A stretch of DNA of 12,400 nt, taken from positions 1 to 12,400 of the forward strand of contig JBCBIS010000127.1 of assembly GCA_038524325.1 (NCBI GenBank), in the 5' to 3' direction. The stretch's first letter is position 1. Each line of letters starts with the position of its first letter. The position numbers and the translations under genes are program-made. The stretch is from Thermohalobaculum sp038524325. GTDB lineage: Bacteria > Pseudomonadota > Alphaproteobacteria > Rhodobacterales > Rhodobacteraceae. Below are positions 1 through 5,903 of this stretch, in pieces. The notes below the pieces were generated by a model, which was given only the letters and a program-made list of their open reading frames with translations, was not told the DNA's origin and ran no database searches.

Positions 1-1265
1 GTCGGGCAGGTGTTCTTGTTGCATTTCAGTGCTTGAATGCAGCCCAGCGAGAACATGAAGCCGCGGGCTGAGACGACAAAATCGGCGCCTGTCGCCAGCG
101 CCCAGGCGACATCGGTGGGGTTCACCAGCTTGCCAGAGGCGATCAGCCGGATACGCTCGCGCAGGCCATGGCGGTGCAGGATGTCCGAGACCAGCGGCAG
201 GCTCTCGCGCACCGTCAGGCCGACATTGTCCATCAGCGGCATCGGGGCGGCGCCTGTGCCGCCATCTCCGCTGTCGATGGTGAAGAAATCGGGGGCGTGT
301 TCCTCGCCGCGCGCAAGGACCTTTTCACAGAGCTCCTCGATCCAGTCGAAGCTACCGATGACGCTTTTGAAGCCGACCGGTTTGCCGGTGACTTCGCGGA
401 TATGGGCGATCATGTCGAGCAGGTCATTGACGCTCGCGATCTCCGGGTGCCGGTTCGGGCTGATCGAGGCCTGACCCTCGGGGATGCCGCGGATGCGGGC
501 GATGGTGGAGGTGACTTTCTCCGCCGGCAGGATGCCGCCCTTGCCGGGTTTTGCACCCTGGCTCAGCTTGATCTCGAACATCTTGACCTGAGAATGCGCC
601 GCCACCTCACGCAGTTTCGCGTCGCTCAGCCGGCCTTGCGCATCCCGGACGCCGTATTTTGCGGTGCCGATCTGGAAGACGATGTCGCAGCCGCCTTCCA
701 GATGCCAGTCGCTCAGCCCGCCTTCACCGGTATTGTACCAGATCCCCGCCTCTGCCGCGCCGCGGCTGAGCGCCTTGACCGCAGGCTTTGACAAAGCGCC
801 GAAGCTCATGCCGGAGATGTTGAAAAAACTCGGCGCGGCGTAGGGCTGGCGCGCATGGGGGCCGATCACTTTCCTCGCCGTGGGGGCCACATCCTCATCC
901 AGCACCGGAAAGGCTGTGTTCGCGAAGATCGCGGTGCCGGGCACGGTCAGGTTGCGGGTCGAGCCGAACGCGATGGTGTTCCCCTTGCCGCTGGCCGCGC
1001 GCGCGATGAAATCCCGCTGGGCGCGGTTGAAGGGCAGTTCCTCGCGGTCCATCGCGAAGAAATACTGCCGGAAGAACTCGCCCAATTCGGTGAAGAGATG
1101 CCGGAACCGGCCCAGCACCGGATAATTCCGGCGCACGGCATCGGCCACCTGGAACCGGTCGATGACGAACATCGCCGCCACGGCCAGCACGCCGATGCCG
1201 ATGGCAACGACGAACAGCGCTGCCAAAAACTGCAGCCCCGTCGCGATAAAATCCATGAACAGCAT
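1..1265 (-). CDS. FMN-binding glutamate synthase family protein, C-terminus cut by window edge
   Basis: The reading frame is open from the ATG at 1265 down to base 1, giving about 421 visible residues. The N-terminus has one hydrophobic segment (roughly residues 5-33), probably a membrane anchor. The rest matches the glutamate-synthase central/FMN domain (Glu_synthase fold): a GMSFGALS block, a KLSQGAKPGKGG segment, TIDSGDGGTGAAP, and near the edge cysteines spaced C-x5-C-x4-C (GCIQALKC then NKNTC), the pattern of the 3Fe-4S cluster in GltB. Known stand-alone members lack the glutaminase domain and are about 500-550 residues long, so roughly 100 residues are missing to the left. The expected chemistry is FMN/Fe-S electron transfer or glutamate formation, but the real substrate of the stand-alone family is not settled. 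Start choice: the ATG at 1265 has a GGGGGGAG ribosome site directly upstream; the in-frame ATG at 1256 is the alternative and is spaced less well. The family call is firm, the physiological role is not. Confidence 0.9.
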   Translation of the reverse strand, partial: MLFMDFIATGLQFLAALFVVAIGIGVLAVAAMFVIDRFQVADAVRRNYPVLGRFRHLFTELGEFFRQYFFAMDREELPFNRAQRDFIARAASGKGNTIAFGSTRNLTVPGTAIFANTAFPVLDEDVAPTARKVIGPHARQPYAAPSFFNISGMSFGALSKPAVKALSRGAAEAGIWYNTGEGGLSDWHLEGGCDIVFQIGTAKYGVRDAQGRLSDAKLREVAAHSQVKMFEIKLSQGAKPGKGGILPAEKVTSTIARIRGIPEGQASISPNRHPEIASVNDLLDMIAHIREVTGKPVGFKSVIGSFDWIEELCEKVLARGEEHAPDFFTIDSGDGGTGAAPMPLMDNVGLTVRESLPLVSDILHRHGLRERIRLIASGKLVNPTDVAWALATGADFVVSARGFMFSLGCIQALKCNKNTCP

Positions 1266-1310
1266 CTCGCTCCCCCCTTCGATCGGTCCCGTGCTGCGGT
1301 GCCGGTGCCG

Positions 1311-1340
1311 ATTGTGGCTGCCGGAACACGGTTGTGACAA
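1311..1340 (-). promoter_or_regulatory. Putative sigma-70-type promoter of the glutamate-synthase-like gene
   Basis: Read on the minus strand, TTGTCA (1335-1340) is followed after 18 bases by CACAAT (1311-1316). These match five of six and four of six bases of the -35 and -10 consensus. It lies about 45 bases upstream of the start codon at 1265. The assignment is by eye, and alphaproteobacterial promoters are often degenerate. Confidence 0.35.
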
Positions 1341-1348
1341 CGTTCACA
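1333..1348. promoter_or_regulatory. CRP/FNR-family operator-like palindrome
   Basis: The sequence TGTGA-CAACGT-TCACA is a perfect inverted repeat with the half-sites and six-base spacing of the classical CRP site. It sits between two divergent genes. It covers the proposed -35 of the leftward gene, which would fit repression of that gene, and lies about 93 bases upstream of the rightward start at 1441. The palindrome is seen directly; which CRP/FNR-type regulator binds, if any, is inference. Confidence 0.5.
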
Positions 1349-1440
1349 GATTCCTAACGCGAATCCTGCGCAATTTCCTGTGACAGATCTGTTGACGCCC
1401 CGCCACCATTCCCAACTGAGCGTCATCGAGGAGAACCGCT

Positions 1441-1797
1441 ATGTACCGTCTTGCTGTGGCTTTTGCCGCTCTGATGCTCACCATTGCCGCCGTCTCGTCC
1501 GTCAGGGCCGAGGAGACCCGCGTCTCCTATCCCTTCATGGCGGGGAGCCTTCATGCGGGCGGGATCGACATGGTCTATTACATCGACCCGAGCGATGCAG
1601 TGATCGCCGATCCCTATGCGCGCTATGATGTCTATGTCACCTTCGCCGCCGAGGCAGGCCCAGTGCGTCACGTCCTGCATATGGAAGACCGTGACGCGCG
1701 CGAGGTTATGCATCGCGGCTCGACCTATCGCTTCTGGCGGGCCGCGACGCGGGTCTATGCGGCAGTGGACACCATCCCACTAGCTCAGGCCGAGTGA
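1441..1797 (+). CDS. Small secreted hypothetical protein
   Basis: This is a 118-residue protein that I do not recognise. Residues 1-23 form a typical Sec signal peptide: a short basic start (MYR), a hydrophobic core, and SVRA before the likely cleavage site. The mature part of about 95 residues is rich in aromatic residues and acidic/basic pairs (VYYIDPSD, RYDVYVTF, STYRFWRAA). It has no cysteines and no second membrane segment, so a soluble periplasmic or secreted product is likely. A GAGGAGAA ribosome site ends six bases before the ATG, which supports this start. The gene diverges from the glutamate-synthase-like gene, sharing a 175-base intergenic region with a CRP-like palindrome, and converges on the first methyltransferase with only two bases between stop codons. 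No function can be proposed. Confidence 0.75.
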   Translation: MYRLAVAFAALMLTIAAVSSVRAEETRVSYPFMAGSLHAGGIDMVYYIDPSDAVIADPYARYDVYVTFAAEAGPVRHVLHMEDRDAREVMHRGSTYRFWRAATRVYAAVDTIPLAQAE

Positions 1798-1799
1798 GA

Positions 1800-2555
1800 T
1801 CAGGCCTCTTTGATCATGATGTTAAGATCCTGAGACCCGCCGGCAGCCCCGCCGATATTCCGGATCCGGGTTTCTTGCACTGGCATGATCTTTGACCACT
1901 CGCGCATCACATAATCCGGGTCATGGATCGTGACGCCATAGGCTTCGCCCATATTCTTGAATTCATTGCCGCGGAAGACCACGCCCTCTTCCTTGACCTG
2001 TTCGTCGGTCACGCCCTCCCAAGCCGATTTGCGATCGGCAAGACGGTGTTTGCGGTGCTTCTCCAACTGGCCGTAGCTGGATGTCGAGATCAGAGCCATC
2101 CCGCCGGGCTTCAAGACGCGCTTGATCTCTTGCAGCCATGCCGTCCCGGCGTCGTTGTCCATATGGGTCCAGACCGAGATCGAGTAGACCAGATCGAAGG
2201 TCTCGTCGTCGAATTTCAGCGGCGGTTCCATCCCGGACCGATGGATATCGACATCTGGCAATGCGTCGCTGAGCCAGTCGACATATTTCTTCAGAACATC
2301 GCAGGCATGGGTGGGGCGCCCGTATTTATGGTGGAACGGCATGGCCACCCGCCCGATGCCGCAGCCGAAGTCCAGCACCGTCATCTCGCCGAGATTGCTG
2401 CCCGGTGCGTAATCCATCACCGCCTGCTCCAGCGCCTGGAAGATGGCGGACCCATTGCGCACGAAGACGTCACGGGTCTTGTTGGTGTTCATGCCGGTAT
2501 TCGGAAACTCGCCGTATTTTTCGGCCCAGGCGGTGTCCAGTTCGGTGACGGTCAT
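1800..2555 (-). CDS. Class I SAM-dependent methyltransferase, paralog 1 of 3
   Basis: This 251-residue protein has the Rossmann-type methyltransferase signature. Motif I is LDFGCGIGR at residues 61-69, an acidic residue for the ribose hydroxyls is plausible at D86, the second-strand region is DLVYSISVWTH at 121-131, and LKPGG is at 148-152. After the core, all three neighbouring paralogs share a C-terminal block: VxFRG near 193, a histidine/proline pair near 211-213, MPVxETR near 224-230, and the ending QDLNIMIK. That block is probably specific to the group and may shape the acceptor site. The start ATG is preceded by AGAGGATCCCC, an adequate ribosome site. It lacks the 29-bp upstream element of the other two copies, and 83 bases separate it from paralog 2, so it may be read from the paralog 2 promoter. 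The substrate is unknown; a small molecule or glycan acceptor is only a guess. Confidence 0.9.
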   Translation of the reverse strand: MTVTELDTAWAEKYGEFPNTGMNTNKTRDVFVRNGSAIFQALEQAVMDYAPGSNLGEMTVLDFGCGIGRVAMPFHHKYGRPTHACDVLKKYVDWLSDALPDVDIHRSGMEPPLKFDDETFDLVYSISVWTHMDNDAGTAWLQEIKRVLKPGGMALISTSSYGQLEKHRKHRLADRKSAWEGVTDEQVKEEGVVFRGNEFKNMGEAYGVTIHDPDYVMREWSKIMPVQETRIRNIGGAAGGSQDLNIMIKEA

Positions 2556-2638
2556 GGGGATCCTCTTTGTGGCTTAAAGTTAGGGTTTGGTCAGGGGATA
2601 CTGCGCGTTGAACGATGTCTGTCCAGTGCCGCGGGCTT

Positions 2639-3400
2639 TCAGGCCGGTTTCTGCATGATATTGAGATCTTGTAGCCCGTCCATCTCGCCACCAGCGCCGT
2701 TCACGCGGGTCTCGAGCACCGGCATGACTTGCGACCAATGCTCGGCGACCCAGTCAGGGTTATGGACGGTGCAGCCATAAAGGCCACCCATGCCTTTCAT
2801 CTCCTTGCCGCGGAAGATCACCCCCTCACGGCGGAGATCGTCATCCGAGACATCGCCCCATTCAGCCGATCTTTCGGGATGCTCGCGATGGCGCTTCAAC
2901 GGCACGAAGGAGGAGGTCGAGAGCAGCGCGAGACCACCAGGCTTCAGCATCCGCTTCACCTCGTGCAGCCATTTCATCCCGACTTCGGGCGTCATATGCG
3001 TCCAGACCGAGATCGAATAGATCACATCGAAGCTATCATCGGCAAAATCCAGCGGCGGCTCATAGCGCGAGAGTTGCGGATTGGCGCCGGGGATCACCTC
3101 GCGAAGGAACTCCAGCGGTTTGGCCGCCATGTCGATGCATTGGTTGGGGCGCTGATATTTGTAAAAGAAGGGCAGCGCGCAGCGTCCGATGCCACAGCCG
3201 AACTCCAGGATGTCCATCGCCGCGATGTCTTCCCCGGGTTTGTAGTCGAGGATCGCCCGCTCCAATTGCCTGAACAGCATGGTGCCGTTGAACACGAAGC
3301 TCTCGCGCGGCTTCTTGGCGTTCATGTTGATGCGCGGTGGCTCGGGGAAATGGTCGGCCCAGGCCGTGTCCTCTGGGGTCAAGTCGCGCGATACGGTCAT
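2639..3400 (-). CDS. Class I SAM-dependent methyltransferase, paralog 2 of 3
   Basis: This 253-residue protein has motif I LEFGCGIGR at residues 65-73, with E where the other copies have D. DVIYSISVWTH is near 125-135 and LKPGG near 152-156, followed by the shared C-terminal block (VIFRGKEMKGMGG, MPVLETR, QDLNIMQK). Its N-terminus carries three or four extra residues relative to its neighbours. An AGGAGG ribosome site six bases before the ATG fixes the start. It is the most divergent of the three at the C-terminal end (GGEMDGLQDLN). Upstream lie a perfect 8-bp hairpin and the 29-bp element that is also found ahead of paralog 3. Retention of all SAM-binding motifs argues that it is active. The acceptor is unknown. 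Confidence 0.9.
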   Translation of the reverse strand: MTVSRDLTPEDTAWADHFPEPPRINMNAKKPRESFVFNGTMLFRQLERAILDYKPGEDIAAMDILEFGCGIGRCALPFFYKYQRPNQCIDMAAKPLEFLREVIPGANPQLSRYEPPLDFADDSFDVIYSISVWTHMTPEVGMKWLHEVKRMLKPGGLALLSTSSFVPLKRHREHPERSAEWGDVSDDDLRREGVIFRGKEMKGMGGLYGCTVHNPDWVAEHWSQVMPVLETRVNGAGGEMDGLQDLNIMQKPA

Positions 3401-3432
3401 GCCGGGCCTCCTGCCGCTTTTGTTGAGGCCCG

Positions 3433-3461
3433 TCTGGCAAAATCATTCTAAAATTGCAAGC
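3433..3461 (-). promoter_or_regulatory. Conserved 29-bp leader element ahead of methyltransferase 2
   Basis: Read on the minus strand the element is GCTTGCAAT, 11 unconserved bases, then TTTGCCAGA, ending 32 bases before the start codon at 3400. The same two blocks with the same spacing occur ahead of methyltransferase 3 (4277-4305). It may be a promoter for an alternative sigma factor or an activator site; no consensus sigma-70 -10 box follows TTGCAA at 17 bases. The match is seen directly, the role is inferred. Confidence 0.5.
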
Positions 3462-3482
3462 GGGGCGGCGCGCGGCCGCCCC
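3462..3482 (-). terminator. Hairpin after methyltransferase 3, possible terminator
   Basis: A perfect 8-bp stem (GGGGCGGC / GCCGCCCC) with a five-base loop begins ten bases past the stop codon of methyltransferase 3. On the minus strand it is followed by GCTTGCAATTTT, so the T-rich stretch comes about eight bases late. It is therefore either a weak terminator or an attenuating hairpin, placed directly against the leader element of methyltransferase 2. Confidence 0.45.
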
Positions 3483-3491
3483 TGCGGGGCC

Positions 3492-4238
3492 TCAGCCCTT
3501 GATCATGATGTTCAGGTCCTGCGCACCGCCCTCGGCCCCGCCGATGGCCCGCACGCGGGTTTCCTGGACCGGCATCACCTTGGACCAGTGCTCTTTGACC
3601 CAAGCCGGTTCATGCACCGTGCAGCCATAGACACCGCCCATGCCGTCCATCTGCTCGCCGCGGAAGATGATACCCTCGGACTTGAGGTCGTCGTCTGTGA
3701 CATCGCCCCACAGCTTCGAGCGTTCCTTGTGCTTGCGGTGACGCTCGAGCTGAACATAGCTGGAGGTCGAGATCAGGGCGACGCCACCCGGTCGCAGCAG
3801 CCGCGCCACTTCATCCAGCCAAGCGGCCCCGGAGCCCGGCTCCAGATGGGTCCAGACCGAGATCGAATAGATCACGTCGAACGAGCCGTCTGCGAAGGGC
3901 AGCGGCGGCTGGAAGGTCGACATCTGCGGTTGCGCGCCCGGGATGACCCGCTGGAGATAGTCGATATAGACTTTGACGAGATCGACGCAGACGGTCGGCT
4001 TTTTGTATTTGTAGTAGAAGGGCATCGCCACCCTGCCGACTCCGCAGCCGAAATCCAGGATGTCCAGATTGCCGATCTCGCGGCCCGGCAAGTATTGTTC
4101 GATGGCGGCCTCGATCTCCTTGAAGATCACGGTGCCGTTGCGCACAAAAACCTCACGCGGTTTGTTTTTGGCCATGTTGAGGTTCGGCGGTGGCTCGAAA
4201 TGTTCGCCCCAGGCGGTGTCTGCTTCTGTCAGGGTCAT
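3492..4238 (-). CDS. Class I SAM-dependent methyltransferase, paralog 3 of 3
   Basis: This 248-residue protein has motif I LDFGCGVGR at residues 61-69, a plausible ribose-binding acidic residue at D86, DVIYSISVWTH at 121-131 and LRPGG near 148-152. It has the same C-terminal block as its neighbours, ending QDLNIMIKG. The N-terminal region NKPREVFVRNGTVIF is nearly shared with paralog 1 (RDVFVRNGSAIF), so the similarity runs the whole length and not only through the SAM fold. This points to tandem duplication rather than independent recruitment. GGGAG six bases before the ATG supports the start. It is the first gene of the leftward trio and carries the 29-bp leader element 38 bases upstream. 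Substrate unknown. Confidence 0.9.
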   Translation of the reverse strand: MTLTEADTAWGEHFEPPPNLNMAKNKPREVFVRNGTVIFKEIEAAIEQYLPGREIGNLDILDFGCGVGRVAMPFYYKYKKPTVCVDLVKVYIDYLQRVIPGAQPQMSTFQPPLPFADGSFDVIYSISVWTHLEPGSGAAWLDEVARLLRPGGVALISTSSYVQLERHRKHKERSKLWGDVTDDDLKSEGIIFRGEQMDGMGGVYGCTVHEPAWVKEHWSKVMPVQETRVRAIGGAEGGAQDLNIMIKG

Positions 4239-4276
4239 CTCATTCTCCCGGGTCGCACTTTATCGGTGGACGAGGC

Positions 4277-4305
4277 TCTGGCAAATCCGGCGATGGATTG
4301 CAAGC
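4277..4305 (-). promoter_or_regulatory. Conserved 29-bp leader element ahead of methyltransferase 3
   Basis: Read on the minus strand it is GCTTGCAAT-N11-TTTGCCAGA, with both nine-base blocks identical to those ahead of methyltransferase 2, while the 11 bases between them differ. Conservation of two blocks with a fixed gap and a free spacer looks more like a protein-binding or promoter element than a simple leftover of duplication. It ends 38 bases before the start codon at 4238. Confidence 0.5.
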
Positions 4306-4375
4306 ATAGAGGTTAACGCAGGCGAGACGGCGCCACCGATCCGCCGGCCGGGTCTGGCTCGGGTGGTCCCGTTTG

Positions 4376-4852
4376 TCAGTAGGCGATGCCGAACCGGCGG
4401 TAGAGGAAACTCATCAGCCAAGCCGGGCCGATCATCAAAAACTGCACGTCCTTCAGGAAGCTCGGCTTCTTTCCCTCGACCTTATGCCCCCAGAACTGCC
4501 CGATCCAGGCGAGCACAAAGATGATCAGCGCGGTCTGCCACAGCGGAAAGCTTGTCGCGCCCTCATAGGCGAGGATGATCCCGATACAGGCCGCCCCAAA
4601 TATGGCAAATCCGATGGCCAGAGGAAGCGAGAGCCAGACATAGTATGCCAATGATGCCGCCAGCAGCACGGTCGCCAAATTCACCATCGGATGGCCAAAG
4701 CTGACCGGCACCGACCAGAACAGAGCGATCACCGTCCAGACGATCACCGGCACACACACCCAATGAACGGCCTTGTTGGTCTCGTTCTGATGGCTCTCGC
4801 CATACTCCGCGAGCAACCGGTCAATGGGGCGGGCATTCGTCAGGTCGGCCAT
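4376..4852 (-). CDS. Mpo1-like (DUF962) membrane protein
   Basis: This 158-residue protein resembles the yeast Mpo1/YGL010w family. The N-terminal signature is H-x2-N-x2-N-x3-H-x4-P (H21 and H30), and the C-terminal signature is WIGQFWGHKVEGKKP (about residues 116-130, with H123 and E126). Between them are about four hydrophobic segments (roughly 32-47, 57-75, 78-95 and 104-118), with another near 136-150. Yeast Mpo1 is an Fe(II)-dependent dioxygenase that shortens 2-hydroxy fatty acids by alpha-oxidation, and the conserved histidines are the presumed iron ligands. Transfer of that activity to this bacterial protein is inference. An upstream in-frame ATG would add 27 residues, but GGAGG five bases before the ATG at 4852 and the family alignment favour the shorter form. 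The next gene upstream ends 77 bases away, so joint transcription is possible. Confidence 0.85.
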   Translation of the reverse strand: MADLTNARPIDRLLAEYGESHQNETNKAVHWVCVPVIVWTVIALFWSVPVSFGHPMVNLATVLLAASLAYYVWLSLPLAIGFAIFGAACIGIILAYEGATSFPLWQTALIIFVLAWIGQFWGHKVEGKKPSFLKDVQFLMIGPAWLMSFLYRRFGIAY

Positions 4853-4929
4853 GGCATCCTCCGCGATTTCCGCGACGATACTGGAAGCGCGGCTGTGATC
4901 AACCTCGAAGCAACGCCGACTGTGCGAGA

Positions 4930-5712
4930 TCACGCGCCGCCAGAGCCCGAATTTGGCCGGGGCGAGGGGTCATCCGCGAACCGGCGATAGGTGTCCGACA
5001 AGATGGCCGCAGTCATTGCAGTGCAGAGGAGCGTGACGATTGCAGTCAGCAAGCCGAGAAAATGATCCCAGACTGTGACCTCGCTCCCCTCCGACGTAAG
5101 AACGTAGACCAGGACCTCGCTAGGGACCAGGATCGCTGCCGGCGCAAGGAGGTGCCATGCAAGCTGACGGATATGGGCGCCCTGCCGAAGCGGCTCCGGC
5201 AGAGGGGACTGGCCCACGGCGACGGTATGCGGAATTCGGATCCCGAGGAAGAGCACCGCCACATAGATGCCCAGCCCGAAGCTTGCTAATGCGCCAAAGT
5301 GGGTGATTGCGACTGCATTTTCATAGGAACCGAAAAAGTAGCTGAGGCCAATCACGAGAGGCGCAATCAGGATCGCTGCAACGACCCAGATCAGTATCGA
5401 GCGGCCGATCACTGCTCGGATCCGTCGTCCTTGTCCTCGCCATTCCGAAATCGTGACCCGACGGTTTTCGAGCAGCGCCCGGTGCAGATGATAGACCAAC
5501 AAGCCGCCCAAAATTGCACCCAAGAGAATAAAGATCAGGATCGCACCGAGTGCCGCGATAACAAACTCGTCACTTTCGCTGTCTGCAGCGTACGAAGAGT
5601 ACCAACCAGCAACCGTGATGAGACCAAGATAACACACGACCTCGCCCGGATGACGGCGCAGAACTGTCAGCGCGGCGTGCAGGCTGTCGAAGGGGCGTTG
5701 GAGGGGCAACAT
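4930..5712 (-). CDS. Six-helix integral membrane protein of unknown function
   Basis: This 260-residue protein has hydrophobic segments at about residues 23-40, 50-75, 104-126, 138-160, 185-206 and 214-238, so about six membrane helices. A basic cytoplasmic-looking loop lies between helices 2 and 3 (RALLENRRVTISEWRGQGRRIR), and the tail is hydrophilic and glycine/serine-rich. I see no catalytic motif and do not recognise a family. The start at 5712 (MLPLQRP) is the first ATG in frame; a TTG at 5775 would add 21 polar residues and has no clear ribosome site, but neither does 5712, so the start is uncertain. Its base composition looks somewhat less GC-rich than clpB and the RTX gene. It is read in the same direction as the Mpo1-like gene, 77 bases upstream of it, and could form a small membrane-protein operon with it. 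Confidence 0.75.
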   Translation of the reverse strand: MLPLQRPFDSLHAALTVLRRHPGEVVCYLGLITVAGWYSSYAADSESDEFVIAALGAILIFILLGAILGGLLVYHLHRALLENRRVTISEWRGQGRRIRAVIGRSILIWVVAAILIAPLVIGLSYFFGSYENAVAITHFGALASFGLGIYVAVLFLGIRIPHTVAVGQSPLPEPLRQGAHIRQLAWHLLAPAAILVPSEVLVYVLTSEGSEVTVWDHFLGLLTAIVTLLCTAMTAAILSDTYRRFADDPSPRPNSGSGGA

Positions 5713-5804
5713 ATTGGGTCTCTGAAAATGGCTTTGATGACCCAGAGTGGTGACGCGCCCACTCGGGCCTGTCAATCGTCATGCATGACCGAACCCGCCG
5801 CGAT

Positions 5805-5887
5805 GCGCTGTCCCGGGCGTGACCCGGGACCTCTCGGAGCGGTGCGAGGCGGCTCGAGGACGACCCCGGGCAAGCCCGGGACAGCGC
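5805..5887. repeat. REP-like palindromic element between clpB and the next gene
   Basis: A perfect 14-bp inverted repeat (GCGCTGTCCCGGGC at 5805-5818 and its complement at 5874-5887) encloses about 55 bases. Each arm region itself contains a smaller palindrome (TCCCGGG-N5-CCCGGGA on the left, CCCGGG-N4-CCCGGG on the right), so the element can fold into nested hairpins. It begins 16 bases past the clpB stop codon and may act as its terminator or mRNA-end protector. The shape is that of dispersed intergenic REP/BIME-type repeats, but copy number cannot be judged from one window. Confidence 0.6.
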
Positions 5888-5903
5888 GGGCGACAGCCTC
5901 AGT

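Noticed and set aside
168..1337. Plus-strand open frames across the first 1.3 kb
   Set aside because: They are antisense to a continuous minus-strand frame with glutamate synthase FMN-domain motifs and the 3Fe-4S cysteine pattern.
1383..1392. ACAGATCTGT palindrome upstream of the secreted hypothetical gene
   Set aside because: It is a perfect ten-base palindrome, but too short to separate from chance and matches no operator that I can name.
1923..2780. Plus-strand open frame opposite methyltransferases 1 and 2
   Set aside because: It runs antisense across two genes with clear SAM motifs. Long antisense frames are expected at this GC content, and it has no recognisable domain.
3279..4316. 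345-codon plus-strand open frame opposite methyltransferases 2 and 3
   Set aside because: It crosses a gene boundary, a hairpin and the 29-bp element, and shows no domain. The minus-strand genes have ribosome sites and conserved motifs.
5713..5775. Upstream TTG start for the six-helix membrane protein
   Set aside because: It would add a polar 21-residue leader without a ribosome site; the first ATG at 5712 is preferred, with some doubt.
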